From positions 1-64,000 of the forward strand of contig JAPFBL010000377.1 of assembly GCA_026182355.1 (NCBI GenBank): DNA of 64,000 nt. Direction: 5' to 3'. The DNA comes from Hermatobates lingyangjiaoensis (taxonomy: Eukaryota; Arthropoda; Insecta; Hemiptera; Hermatobatidae). The notes beneath the pieces were generated by a model. That model had not been told where the DNA came from. It worked only from the letters and a program-made list of their open reading frames with translations, and did no database searches. A program made the translations under genes and the position numbers. Positions 1-11,040 of the stretch are shown here, piece after piece. Numbering within the stretch: position 1 is the first letter of the stretch; every line of letters begins with the position of its first letter.

Positions 1-730
1 AAAGGGCAGGTGATAGATGAATTAAACAGAGATTAGCTACTAAGACTATGTGTTTCTATGTTTTCCAGAAACTCTTGAAATTTTATAATCTAATTAATTA
101 ACCATTAATTAAGCCTCAGACATATAGTTCTGAGGTATAGAGTTATACAAACACAGAACAAATAGTTCTGAGTGTATAGGAAAAACGATTTTAATGTTAT
201 ATGGATCTCCTGTTCAAAGTAGTAACTAGATGGTAAAAATCAAACACCACTCAATGCTTCCTTGAAAGAAGCTGACTAGGTAGCAACAATAAAGATTTGC
301 AAAGTGATTTCACAAAGTTATATTTAAAAATCTTAAGTTATACGTCTAATGCTGAGTGATGAATAAAGAATTACAAAGTTCATTAGTAAACAAAATTAAT
401 CAAATCAATTTCAAATTCCTTGAAGATGGTTCAACGAAAAATTGATGACTTTTTATTTATCAATTTAATTGTTATATATATATATTGATAAAAGTATCGA
501 CCGTGGAATAGAAACAAACTAAAGTTTATCGGATCGGTCAGTTCTTCAAGTTCAAAATTAAACTCTATTGCCAACCTTTCGGTATTTATTTAAAACCTTT
601 TTCATAGGCAGAAGTATAAATTTTGAAACAGAAAACTAATACATTAAAATTATTTTAAAAAAAAAATACACATATATTTTTCTTTGAAAAATTGTATTGT
701 AATATTAGTTTTCTTTTCAATTTATACTTC

Positions 731-772
731 TGGCTATGAAAAGGTTTTAAATAAAGACCGAAACGTTGGCAA
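731..772 (+). ncRNA. Degenerate hammerhead-like motif (ACGT type)
   Basis: GGTT, loop, GACC (stem II), then GAAACGTTGGC. ACGT is the palindromic stem III and T the pre-cleavage base. The CTGANGA box is degenerate (CTATGAAAA). In the sister copy at 12403-12444 (minus) TGCC and GGCA pair as stem I. Probably inactive. Confidence 0.4.
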
Positions 773-840
773 TGAGAGTTTAATTTGAACCTGAAGAACT
801 GACCGAGTCCCGATGAGTTGACTGTCGTCCCTCCGTCAAT

Positions 841-893
841 TCACTTCTTCTCCTGAGGACGACCGCCATTATGGTCGAAATATTGAAAAGTGA
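841..893 (+). ncRNA. Hammerhead ribozyme-like motif in PLE pLTR
   Basis: In order: stem I 5' strand TCACTT (841-846); CTGAGGA core (853-859); one extra C; stem II GACC (861-864) with GGTC (873-876) around an 8-base loop; GAAA (877-880); TAT then T at 884, the predicted base before cleavage; stem I 3' strand AAGTGA (888-893), exactly complementary. ATAT can pair as stem III between two copies or as a minimal stem. Known: PLE terminal repeats can encode minimal type I hammerheads. Activity is inferred. Confidence 0.65.
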
Positions 894-1329
894 GTCTGTG
901 CTATGTTTCTGTCTATGCGTCACAGTTTATTTTAAGTGTAATCTGTCCTGCCGGACCGTTTCCGTTTATCATGGTATATATATATTGGTGTACACTGGCA
1001 CGAAGTATTCTTTTAAAAAAATATTATTGAAAAACACTGCGGCTTCTGCATTAATTATCTTCTTAGAAAGATGAAGATGTTCTTTTTGTCTTATAATTTT
1101 CTTATAATCTACTGATAGCTCATAACATATATATATATATATATATACAGCGGAAACGTCAAAAGGGAAACAAGTAACTCTAGAATCAAAAATTCATCCC
1201 AATATAGATGAATTATAACAAAACATTCTAAACCTTTCAACGTTGTATTTGTCAAATATATGTTACTTATTTATTTAATACTGTAATAAATTTATTTATA
1301 AATATTTTGAGAGCATATATTTGCGTGTG

Positions 1330-1760
1330 CGTGTGTGAAGTAGGAGAGAAAACGAGAGAGAGATAAGGAATGTGCGCGTGTGTGTTCTGCTGGTAATGAT
1401 GCCTCATAAAGCTGTACCCTTGAGCGACCATATCGCTGACTTCATGTGAATTTTTTCCCTCGCTGCTTCCCCGCCACTATAATAATTTAGCAGGATGATT
1501 TCCGTTATCATGTATATGTGTTTGTGAGGCACCAGAAATTACCTGGGGTGAGATACCATCTGCGGTCCAGACAGTCAAACGAACAATAAGCAATACCGTC
1601 TCGCGGTCCCAGGCGGGCGGTGCTAATTCGAAATAATTAAATCGACTCTTCAAAGCTAATTGCCAAAGGAATGGAGGGAGCCTCTGTTTGCCACTGTAGC
1701 CTGAGAACTTTTCGCCAAACAGCCACTATTAACCGGCTTCAAGAATATTAGCACGAAAGT
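1330..1760. other. GC-richer island, no gene recognised
   Basis: Balanced base composition in AT-rich surroundings, with homeodomain-type cores (TAATTA, TTAATT) around ATTCGAAATAATTAAATCG. No long ORF. A candidate regulatory or conserved noncoding segment, on composition only. Confidence 0.3.
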
Positions 1761-3560
1761 TTAACTTAATTACTCCTCTAACCACAAATCAGTTATTAAA
1801 ACAGAAACCTCTTAGAATGTAAATACAACAATGGTGGCTCTATCTCAACACTCCAGCTTTCCTTTTAGACTTCAAAATAGGATTTCCCAAACTGAATGTA
1901 TTTGGAGTTCTTGAGCAGCTTCTAAAGAATCAAATTAACGTGAGAAAAGAATTACGCTTCATTCCTATGACCTAGTCTAAATGTATTTATTTGTTTGGCA
2001 TTTGCTGTTTTAGATATATTGTAAGTAATAAAACACAGATACACATCTACCGCGTATACCCTTAATAGGAATTGTGGTGATCAAGTATGTCTGTGTAAAA
2101 CTTTTTAATTAACTTTTTTATCAATCTGGAGCAGACTATTAGAAATGTACATCACAAGAGAAACAATGCCTCTTCTTACTTCTCTATCTTCTAAGACGTA
2201 AGTTAACTTGGCATCTATTTATATTTGTACTTTCTATCAATAACAATAAGGAGAGTATTACATTTATACTAATACTAAAAGTATTAAAGTAATTTTCTCC
2301 TCAAATGTATCATTTCATTCAAATATGGTAGTTAAGTCAATATAAATATTTATTGTAGTCCTGAGTATTGAGTTATATGATTTTCTACGATACGAGTTAT
2401 ACGATTTATAACTAAAATTTATACGATTTATACGAAAATACGAATAACAATTTATCGTATTTTCGTTTATCAGGCAGTTTCAGATATTCAATCTCTTACG
2501 ATTGAAGGTAACTAAATTATTTAGTAATTAAAATATTAAAATGATTTGATTCGATTTGTTAGATCAACATTAGATGAAATTCTCTTTATTCATTTGTATT
2601 TTTTAATGAACAATTAACAATTGGAAAAATTAAAAATTGTATGTAACTTTAAAATAAATATTGTTGAAAATAAAGCTTGCCTAAATGTATTATACATCTT
2701 AAATATTTATATAGGAAGTAATTTTCTCTATACAATGAATATTAGTGCATTTTTTTAAATTAATGTTATTTATTTAAAATTGATAAATTTAATTTTAATA
2801 ACTTGGATGACAATAGACTTGTTACAAATACATATAACTATGTTATTATTCTAATTCTATTTTTGTTAATAATGACTCTTGTTTACACTTCCGTATAATA
2901 ATAACGTTTCTGTGTATACTTCTCAAAGATATGTTTATAGTAAGGTGGTACTTTATTCTAATAAACAGTATTTTTTAAATATGTCTTATTATGTATACAG
3001 AGTTAAAGTTGTATCGAAAAATTTATTTTAATAAATACTTTCAAGATAGAAAATTACAAAACAATATTGAAAAAAAATAGAACTAATAAAGATGATTTAT
3101 TCAAAAATGTTTGTTTGACCATTAAATATGCTTCAAAATGGATGAAGCCACAGATATATTTTTAGAATAAATGTAATGTTCTGGAATAACAATTTAAAAA
3201 ATATTGAATTTCAGAATTCTTTAAAGAAATATGTAGTGTATGAACAAAACGCCTTGAATAAACATAACAGAATTGTTTCTAGAGTACTCAATGAGTAGGT
3301 CAATGATTGTGCTTTTTTCGCAGTATGTTGGTCATTCTTTTGAAAAATTCTTCTTCTTGCCCAACGAGACTTTTTGAAGGAAATTACAACATTAGAGGGA
3401 GCTCTATAGCAATAAATGTTTTAGTTGTTTTTCTTGTATGATGCACTAATCTTTTTGAGATTGTGTTGTTATAATTGTTTAACATAATGAAAAAATGAGA
3501 TGAATAATAATTTCCATTATAAGAACAATAAAAAGTTAAGTAATCATTGACACATTAATA
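1761..3560. other. AT-rich intergenic stretch, nothing recognised
   Basis: No ORF above background and no known repeat. A small local repeat of TTATACGATTTATA around 2390-2460. Confidence 0.6.
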
Positions 3561-3574
3561 TAGCGCACGGTATG

Positions 3575-3605
<31 letters not shown>

Positions 3606-3800
3606 TTAGAAATACCTTTTACATATACTATAAGCTGTATCTATCGACATACCTCAGAAAATACCACGCGCCCCGCGGTCTTTCGGAATATATATAATGT
3701 GGCGCCCAGTTCACAAAAGATTGCCCATACCTGTCCTATATGAACTGGATCGGTTTCGGACGTTATCCATTTTTAAGTAGAACTGACCAGCGCAGTGGCT
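3561..3800. other. (TA)n tract then short GC-richer segment
   Basis: (TA)n at 3581-3604, then ACCACGCGCCCCGCGGTC (about 3663) and a segment with GGATCGGTTTCGGACG. Unclassified. Confidence 0.4.
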
Positions 3801-4085
3801 CGGTAAGAGACGGTATTAATTAAAGAGATGGCATTAATGTCACTTCATTAAAAATGATATCAATATTTACTTCTATATATTCATTTGACCTTATAAAAAT
3901 CAATTTTGCAGCTTTTCTCCGACTTACACGTGTTGTTGCCTCCTGAATAGCTCTTGGAATTTATCAATTAGATAATTAGAAATGTCAAGGAGATGGATAA
4001 TATTTTCTGATAAGCTATCTGGTTTGACCACCATTAACGCGCTTAAAAATATTTGTGATTATATTTGAATATATATATATATATA

Positions 4086-4233
4086 ACTCTTGAATAAATT
4101 GAAAAACGATCCATAGATGACAACAAATGTTAAAAGAAAAACTTCACGAATATATATATATAAAACTCTTGAATAAATTGAAAAACAATCCATAGTTGAC
4201 AACAAATGTTCCAAAAGGAAAACTTCATGAATA
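4086..4233. repeat. Tandem duplication, about 79-bp period
   Basis: CTCTTGAATAAATTGAAAAA and CATAG(A/T)TGACAACAAATGTT occur twice, separated by a short TA tract. Confidence 0.8.
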
Positions 4234-4577
4234 TTAATATATATATATATATATATATAGCATTTCAAAATGGAAGATAAGTAGCACACAAAGTAAAGAA
4301 ACACACTTGCAAACTCAATTTTTCGGGTTTCAATCCGTTACTTCAGTTTATAGAAAAGTAAATATGTCGGACAATGCGTCTAATAAATATTTGGTCAACT
4401 AATTATCTTGTACTCACGAAGACATGTCATTTGAACTGGTATATTATGTAAATTAGATATGATATTTTCATTGATTTAGTGAAATCTTTATATATATATA
4501 TCAATGATCAAACCACTAAATGAAATGGGAATAAAAGACTTTAAATCTTAACAAGCAGGTAGAGTCAAAACCCAACA

Positions 4578-4616
4578 CTGGCGAAGACCGCTTGTTACAG
4601 TTGAAAGATCTTAGTC
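4578..4616 (+). ncRNA. Hammerhead-like motif with a core mutation
   Basis: Family with AGATCT as stem III palindrome. The core box is CTGGCGA instead of CTGACGA, and stem II has a C-to-A change (TTACAGTT). Probably dead. It lies in an inverted pLTR pair with the left arm at about 4501-4570. Confidence 0.5.
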
Positions 4617-4748
4617 TATTTTTACCATTTCATTTTGTGGTTTTCTTATTGATTGTTATTTCACGTGTTTATATGAAATCTTGTACATATAGCTTGGGTT
4701 ACTAGCCGTTGCGTCTAGAACATACTTGGTCTTCCTTTCTCTTTTCTC

Positions 4749-4776
4749 CTGAAGACAGATTGCCCGAAAATTTGAG
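4749..4776 (+). ncRNA. Hammerhead-like core, CTGAAGA type
   Basis: CTGAAGA (4749-4755), C, a short imperfect stem, GAAA (4766-4769), AATT palindrome, then TGAG. The mate at 4313-4346 (minus) is more decayed (CTGAAGT). Stem I pairing is weak, so this is supported mainly by resemblance to the other families. Confidence 0.4.
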
Positions 4777-4817
4777 TTTCTTTACTTTTTGTGCTACCTA
4801 TCTTCAATTTTGAACTG

Positions 4818-4861
<44 letters not shown>

Positions 4862-4909
4862 ATATATGGATTAATTTACCACAATGAAAACAATTTTTTT
4901 TGAAACAAT

Positions 4910-4945
4910 GCTCTAAGGCCTTTCGTCAACACATCGTCAGAGAGC
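4910..4945 (-). ncRNA. Hammerhead ribozyme-like motif just after a PLE GIY-YIG ORF
   Basis: Minus strand: stem I GCTCT (4945-4941), CTGACGA core (4940-4934), one extra T, stem II GT/AC around four bases, GAAA (4924-4921), palindrome AGGCCT serving as stem III, T at 4915 before the cleavage point, then AGAGC (4914-4910), which pairs perfectly with GCTCT. Every invariant hammerhead core position is present. Confidence 0.7.
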
Positions 4946-4973
4946 AAGTGAACTAAAAAACAATAAATACTTG

Positions 4974-5471
4974 TTAACTTGGCTGATTGAAGTTTCCAGA
5001 ATTGTTGGCAACCCTGAATGTGTTTAATGATGAAGTCTTCATCTGTTTAATTATTCCGCTAATCAAAACTTCATCTAATTTATAGAGTCCTAGGCTATTG
5101 TTCATCAACTTCTCATAAAAGTTCTTTATCAGTGCACTTTCCACAATATTTCTTCTTTTTTCTGAAGACACATATATTAATTCATTTACTTCATTCCAGT
5201 TAATCACATGATTACTGTTTCTTGTGTGCATGAACAAGGCACTCTTTTCGTCTTCTCTTCTGATGGAATATTTGTGTTGTTTTATCCTTGTAAGAAGACC
5301 TTTGCTCGTCTGTCCAATGTAAGACATTTCACACTCAGTACATGGTATCTTGTATACACAACAGTCCTTTCTTTTTGGCTTATTATTGACAAGTCTGTTA
5401 AACAAGTTACCATCATTACTGAACTCAACAGAAACGTCCAATCTTTTCATAAATGAAGGCATATCTTTCAA
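4974..5471 (-). CDS. Penelope-like element GIY-YIG endonuclease fragment
   Basis: 165-residue ORF that is the C-terminal part of a PLE polyprotein. The Cys pair and GIY-YIG-type core are visible as CCVYKIPCTECEMSYIGQTS (residues about 37-56), where YKI and YIG are the two signature strands. Next come the conserved Arg in LLTRIKQHK and the NHVINWNE segment with catalytic-region Glu. In PLEs this nuclease nicks target DNA for reverse transcription. The reading frame is uninterrupted to a stop, so this end is little decayed, but the RT part is missing and the ORF cannot act alone. A second, opposite-strand copy lies at 29.8 kb. Confidence 0.88.
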   Translation of the reverse strand: MKDMPSFMKRLDVSVEFSNDGNLFNRLVNNKPKRKDCCVYKIPCTECEMSYIGQTSKGLLTRIKQHKYSIRREDEKSALFMHTRNSNHVINWNEVNELIYVSSEKRRNIVESALIKNFYEKLMNNSLGLYKLDEVLISGIIKQMKTSSLNTFRVANNSGNFNQPS

Positions 5472-5539
5472 ACAATATATATATATATAATATATATATA
5501 TATATATAATAATTATAAAAAGAAAATAATTCTATCTAT

Positions 5540-5706
5540 ATATATATATTTGTAAAAGTTGGAAGCAGTCCTTCATTTAAACATATATGTCGACTAGTAA
5601 TATCGGAGATAGACTTTATAGTTTTAATAAAGAGACGAGGAAGGAATTCCGGAAACTGGAGAAATTGTGTAAGAAGCAGATACAAGCCAAATATGGGGCG
5701 TTATTT

Positions 5707-5740
<34 letters not shown>
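5540..5740 (+). mobile_element. PLE terminal-repeat fragments with ORF N-terminus, inverted pair
   Basis: On the plus strand 5587-5712 encodes DRLYSFNKETRKEFRKLEKL and KYGALFNN, a basic helical segment then LFN, before running into (AT)n. Just upstream, on the minus strand (about 5581-5545), is the piece that normally follows LFN: CLNEGLLPTFTNIYI. The two neighbouring halves of one protein segment lie in opposite directions, as expected of a PLE copy with an inverted partial terminal repeat. Confidence 0.7.
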
Positions 5741-5741
<1 letters not shown>

Positions 5742-5814
5742 CAGAGTGTTTAGAAATATTACAAGTTTTATTTTAAACCATTTAAAATCGAATACTAGTA
5801 GGATAATCCATTAA

Positions 5815-7100
5815 ATCAATATTTAAAGTGAAAAAATCAAGTTTTGATATGTAAAAAAAACTACAGTTAGTAAAAATTGGCAAGTTGAATACTCTCTTGT
5901 TATGCAAATGTTATGTATAGATGATGAGATCAGAGAAAAAACTAATGATGCTTCTGAATATACAAGCTTGGCTTTACTGTCCTATAAACGGAATCAACCA
6001 AAGCTTCCTTGTTTATCTTCGTATCATTACTCAGCTTCCTTTTTCAACAAAAAAGAAAATAAATAAAAAACAGGTTTAGTTAGATTTCTTTCATAATTAC
6101 ACTGCTTTATATCAGAGCAAAGAGCATCTTAATACTATGACATTATAACTTCTGTAAAAAAAAAATTCTATTTCTTCCCATTTATTTGACGAGGTAGAAG
6201 AATTAATCTTGCTCAGCGTCTCCTTAGATAAACGGATATTTTATTTATTTCTTTCAATATTCACGAAAAAAATAAAACTACATTTCTATAGTAATGTATA
6301 AAGTTAAAAAATAATACCTTTATTAATACAAGTTGGAAATTGTATTGTTTAATATTGCTGCTATTGAATGGATATTTAACATTAATATATGTTTATTATA
6401 CTCTATCAGACTATAAAAAATATTTCAGATAGAGTTCTATATCTTTAAGATTATGATACATAAAAATAAGAATGTATTTTATATAGATTTAATCAACAAA
6501 TAATCAAACAATTATATCTGTTTTATATTTTTCTCCAAATATAGATAAAATGTTGTTTTACTTTAATGTGTCTATGTGTGGTGTGTTGAGCATTTCAACT
6601 GACAAAAGTTAGAACCCAAGAAGTGGAATGGGAGTAAATACACTACACTCTTGGATTGTAAATAATAAAATTTAATTCACTTTGAAAAGTGATTATTATG
6701 ACACATTCCAACGTCTTTATAGGTAACCAGGTTGGTACTTTTTCTTCCGCATAAAAATTGGAGGGTTTTGAAAAAACTTATTTGTTTTCTTCTAAAAGTA
6801 CTGTTAAAACTGTTGAGCACATTAATCAACTGTTTTTACAATGTTTCAAAAGAAAAATGGAAAAATTTCACCAGCACTTTACTAGTTTTATTGGGAGGAT
6901 TTAAAGTGTATATTATATAAATTTGGTTGCAATATGGTATTAAGATGACAAATCCGCATTATCTTAAGCTCATTCTTCTATATTCAGCTTGTGAAAATTA
7001 GGTGAATACACTGAAAATATCTTGCTTTTGGGATGCTATTGGTCCTTTATCTGTAATACAGGATGCCTTTTTGACTGTGATGTTAATATTAGATGCCCTT
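5815..7100. other. AT-rich stretch, nothing recognised
   Basis: The plus ORF at 6732-6920 is low-complexity Leu/Lys/Phe and looks like chance. Confidence 0.55.
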
Positions 7101-7122
7101 AGCCTCAGACTCGAATCTCTAA

Positions 7123-7250
7123 TTTTTATTAGAAATATGTAAAACCATCATACCTCGTAAGATGATCCTGGAGTTGGAGCGCTTTCGGAGGTTGTCCAAC
7201 TCCAGGATCATCTTACGAGGTGTGACGGTTTTACCTATTTCTAATAAAAA
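7123..7250. repeat. Inverted repeat with hammerhead-like remnant at centre
   Basis: Arms of about 56 bp (from TTTTTATTAGAAAT to its complement) flank a 16-bp centre. On the minus strand the centre and arm read CCTCCGAAAGCGCTCCAAC: GAAA, then the palindrome AGCGCT, as in the PLE ribozymes. No CTGANGA box remains. Probably another pLTR family joined head to head. Confidence 0.6.
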
Positions 7251-7382
7251 TCATATTAACCTCAGTGGTTTTAACAATATGTCGAATCTCTTAGCCTAGA
7301 CTGTTCGTCTTGTTATGAATCTGTATAGCTCATTGGCCATGATAGGATAAAAAAATAAATTGGATTATTTTTGTTTAGTTTC

Positions 7383-7695
7383 TTAAAAAAATAAAAGTTT
7401 TGTTTTTTTTTTAAAAAAAATAGGTTTTTGGCAAAAAAAAGTGACTTTTTCATTATGTATAATTACTCCCAAACAATAGGGCTCATTTACACTATGAGAC
7501 CCATTTTTTTGTAAAAGATCAACTTCATCCATCAAAGATTCTGGACCGTTCACAAACTTTGGATACATAATCACCCACTCATCCACACATACAGACATCA
7601 TCGATAAAAAGTTAATAAAACGACTTCTGAGACCTCAATACATGTAATTCCGAGATCGAATTTTTTCACTAACACTCTACTTTACTTTTAGTAAA
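7383..7695 (-). mobile_element. 5' fragment of the TTTACT repeat with an open frame
   Basis: Minus strand starts with the TTTACTAAAAGTAAA terminus. It contains a 72-codon ORF (7601-7383) whose segment SHSVNEPYCLGVIIHNEKVT, FFCQKPIF matches HSVDDPYCLGRIMHDGKIT, FFCQKP at about 54545-54630. Function unknown. Confidence 0.6.
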
Positions 7696-8079
7696 GTAAA
7701 AAAATAGAATCAATATTTTAACGATAAAATCTTGGAATGAGGAAGGTTGAATAATATTATTATCATCATTACGACTATTATTCTTATGTTGAGACATTAT
7801 AGTATTTATAATTGTTGAACGGGTTCGTTCTCTTCTTTCCACTAATCAATGTGAGGGTGTTTTCACGTTTATTTGCTTTCCAAAGTACCAATCAAGTCTT
7901 TGAATATTATTGTGTTGATCAGCTCTGTTCAGAATGAAAAGAAGAATATTCTGATAGTATTATTAGGTAAGTGTATTTATGAAGTTATATATTATGTACA
8001 AAGTCAAGAAGGACTTATTATGATGGTTGCATATTTTGTTTTAAATGTTCGAAGTGGTTTTTATGTTTATGCGGCTTGA

Positions 8080-8450
8080 TTAAAGCGGTGAGTGTTTGTA
8101 GGGCGGAGTGCAGAAGGGCAGTCATTGAAGAGCCGCGTGAATGAGGAGATCGGTGAAGAGGTTGATGACACGACGCAGCGCACGGTGGTCAGCCTGATTG
8201 TCCTTAATCGGCAGGCTCCACTAAATCTGTCCTGCCCCCGGCACACCCCCCCCCCCCCTCCACTTAATCACCCACCGCCTAATCGAGCGGCAAATTCGAC
8301 CCCTCCTTCTAAACACTCACTTTAAGATTCCTCCTCGGCTTCCGTTGCCTTCAACAAATCCCATCACGGCAGCCTCTAAAATACCGGTCCCAAACAAATA
8401 TGGTTTACATTAACTTTCTCCTCCGCGGCTTCCTTCCACCTAAATATAAC
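8080..8450. other. GC-rich island with poly-C
   Basis: CpG-bearing, with a C-run near 8249 and TTAATCGGCAGGCTCC-type segments. The proline-rich frame over it is a by-product of the C-run. May be a regulatory island or the edge of an unrecognised exon. Confidence 0.3.
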
Positions 8451-8654
8451 ACCTTTTCAAAGTGCGTTCGCATTAAAAAGTACATCGAAAATAGCGAAAA
8501 TCAACAACAAAAAATATAGAGCACCTCATGTCAAATATACCACAACGAGTATAGTGTATTGATAAAACATAAAAATTGATGTTTAAAGATCACATTAAAT
8601 GAAGAGAAAGTCTTCGTGTTTCTCTATTTGAAATAAAATTGTGAATCAAATGAA

Positions 8655-9180
8655 CATTAAGAGAAAAACTTGATCTCGCTGACTTGAATTCCTGCGTTAG
8701 ATAAAGTTTCCCCTTGCGACTTAGCTAACGTCATAGTGAAATAGACCCTGACTGGACTTTGCAATAGTTGAATGGAAACAGATAGTGGCTCGGAATCAAT
8801 AGTATGTGTGGTATACACACAGACTACCCAATACCACACCCAGTTATGATCTCTCCCTCTATGGCATATCTGTGCAGAGCACGAACTCAGAGTTGTGTCC
8901 CGTTGCACAGTTTTGGGGCACTCACGTTTCGTAGGATGAAATTTGTTACTGCTGTGAACGAGCAATTCTCAGCCCTTAATATGAACAGGCAGGAAAAATC
9001 AACAAACAAGTTCTTACGCTATAACCAGCCGAGGAAAGAACTTACAAGTCAGTAAAGAGAGTGATTAGTGATGAGGAAGCAGTTCATTATCCAACTGAAT
9101 TTCTTTCTCCTGGACTGCCTGCTCAAGAGTAAAAACTTAAAGTAGGAGCACCAATCGTGCTGCAATTTATTAAATTTGCC
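8655..9180. pseudogene. Helitron helicase relic with internal inversion
   Basis: Plus strand 8960-9180 holds the upstream part: ISDEEAVHYPTEF and, past a stop, KLKVGAPIVL. The downstream part lies on the minus strand (8960-8655): PKLCNGTQL, stop, VRALHRYAIEGEIITGCG, then FTMTLAKSQGETLSNAGIQV. These are consecutive motifs of the Pif1-like helicase of Helitrons (LKVGAPIMLLRNL, KLCNGTRL, FAMTINKSQGQTL), but here they face opposite ways, joined at about 8958. Stops and frameshifts show it is dead. Confidence 0.85.
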
Positions 9181-9199
9181 AATGTTTATTTTCCTTTTC

Positions 9200-10370
9200 A
9201 AGTCATATGGAAGATGAACCATTTTTTGGGATCAACTTTAACATCTGGATTATGATGTGATGGAATTTTATGTCACCAATGCAGAAGTAAATTTCTTATT
9301 TAATTCTAACGAGTTAATGTTGAGATTTTATCATTCCTGAAAGTTAATTACCAATAATTACAAATAACTGAAGGTGACTATTGGCCTATAAGTGTGATTG
9401 ACTGTAGCAAAGATCTTCAGTTCGTAAATTGCCGTAAGACTAGGTTTTTTTATAAATAGAATGGAAAATAAAGTGAAAGGTTATCTTTCTGAGAGACCTA
9501 AAAATGTCAGTCATGAGCTTCTACTATGTTGGTACTTGCTTAAGATCCCTACTCTAAATAAAACTGAATATAAGTTCATTTAAAATCTTCAAGGTAGCAT
9601 GGCATTAATAATTGTAGTATTTGACACTCCCAAAAGCGAGAAAAAATAATTTAATCTTCTAAGTTTTTATTACTTTTTCTGAATCTAATTTCCAGCAGTA
9701 ATTAACAGATCCTACTCCTAAAAGAAGAAAACGTAATGTTTCATCTAGATGAGGGTTATTACATCAGTATCAAGCCAGGCTTTACAGCAGTGAACTCAAC
9801 CTTGATCCGTTTTAATTAAAGCTTCCTAGAACTAATAGAACACCTATATATTGGGATGTCACTATAAACACCGAGCACTGTGAGGGAAAAGACAATTAGT
9901 TACGTCACAGTGTGCTGGTCCCGTATACTCCAAATGTAGACCAGTCTGTCGACGTTTTTCTGTATATATTAACGAAGCTCTTCAAAACTGTTTCATCTCT
10001 CAAAAACTCAATCCTCAAAACTCATCCTCAAAAACCACATGTATTCATTGAAATTGTGTAGTTTTAACAGTCTTTGATAAGTCACTTGAAATTATTATAG
10101 ACAAACTAAATTATCTTCATATACCAATGTTGTTTGTTTTCTTTTATAAGGACAGATTAAAAACAAAAATCTGTAGTTGCTTATTCTAAAAATTATTTTA
10201 AGTGAATGTTAACCTCAATGACAATCAATTTATTTGATTTCTTCTTATGTCCCTAGCATAACCTGACATTTGAAATGATGTCCCACAATTAAATAAATGT
10301 TAATATTGTCTAAACAAAATTAAATTGTTGATAATTATTCTCTGATAATTTCCAGTTTGTATATATGTAT
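9200..10370. other. AT-rich stretch, nothing recognised
   Basis: No coding, RNA or repeat signal beyond scattered A/T runs. Confidence 0.55.
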
Positions 10371-10407
10371 ATATATATATATAAAAAGATTTCACATAAA
10401 CACGTGA

Positions 10408-10465
<58 letters not shown>

Positions 10466-10479
10466 ATAATTTTTGACAA

Positions 10480-11040
10480 AGGGAAAGAAAAGTATCATTA
10501 AATACTAGGTAATCATAAAATTCCCAGTATAATAATTCTATAAAAGACCAAAAATATAAAACATAATTCAAAATTGAAAACATTCTTTGAAGAAAAATAA
10601 ATGTAATTATCCTACATCTGAAATTAAAAATTATCAGAAAACTTCATTTTTTCTTACATCTTTCTGACATTTTGGAGTTACAATAGGAGTATTTTTTTTG
10701 TTTTAAATGGGAAAATTCATTTTAAATATTCAATGTAGATATTGGTCAGGTAAACTATGTAAGACACTCACTGGATATTGGAACAATTATTACTGCTGTA
10801 GTTATATTAATGATACTATATGCGCATTTGTGGTGTGATATACAAAAATAAGGATATATATTGATAAGTGGATAAATAACTGTCTGTACTACTTCCAGGA
10901 ATGAAAGACTAATAAACATCTCCCATTTAGACATTTATATTATACCTAAATGGAACATTATTTATTATATAACCAAGAAGTATGATATTATGTTTACTTA
11001 TAGTAAAGACGAGTGTAGGCAACTCCAGATTTTTTTGACT
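10480..11040 (+). mobile_element. 3' fragment of the TTTACT repeat
   Basis: Shares AAAGACCAAAAAT, AAATTATCCTACAT and the end GTTTACTTATAGTAAAG, GGCAACTCCAGATTTTTT with 55770-56415. Truncated at its left side beside a long (AT)n tract. Confidence 0.7.

Larger units (their letters stand above)
481..1075. mobile_element. PLE terminal-repeat compound (inverted arms plus ribozyme)
   Basis: 481-610 (minus) and about 700-813 (plus) are inverted copies of one repeat; the plus arm has AAACGTTGGCAATGAGAG and ends near ACCGAGTCCCGAT. From 813 a second pLTR type follows, with a hammerhead-like core at 841-893. Related arms recur at 12.35-12.68 kb and 53.39-53.51 kb. Confidence 0.65.
4059..4870. mobile_element. 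Cluster of PLE terminal repeats and (AT)n tracts
   Basis: Contains a tandemly repeated segment (4086-4233), two inverted copies of a pLTR type with a CTGAAG core (minus 4313-4346; plus 4749-4776), and an inverted pair of the AGATCT-type pLTR (4501-4690) whose right arm ends TTTCACGTGTTTATATGAAA. All are joined through (TA)n. Confidence 0.6.
4870..5490 (-). mobile_element. Penelope-like element 3' part: GIY-YIG ORF end, stop and ribozyme-bearing pLTR
   Basis: On the minus strand this reads the C-terminal endonuclease ORF (5471 to 4974), then a stop, then about 30 bp of AT-rich DNA, then a hammerhead-like motif at 4945-4910. (AT)n tracts bound it on both sides. This order (RT, GIY-YIG, terminal repeat) is standard for PLEs and ties the ribozyme-like motif physically to the element. 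The RT domain is absent, so the copy is 5'-truncated. Confidence 0.85.

Noticed and set aside
4059..4304. 81-codon minus ORF rich in Tyr-Ile
   Set aside because: Translation of (TA)n tracts and a tandem duplication; the same applies to ORFs at 10392-10583 and 53520-53762.
5208..5456. 82-codon plus ORF
   Set aside because: Antisense shadow of the PLE GIY-YIG ORF; the same is true of 29856-30038 on the minus strand.
8092..8325. Proline-rich plus ORF
   Set aside because: The proline run comes from a poly-C tract in a GC-rich island; no family or splice support.
8804..9055. 83-codon plus ORF
   Set aside because: Runs across the inversion joint of the Helitron relic, antisense on one side.
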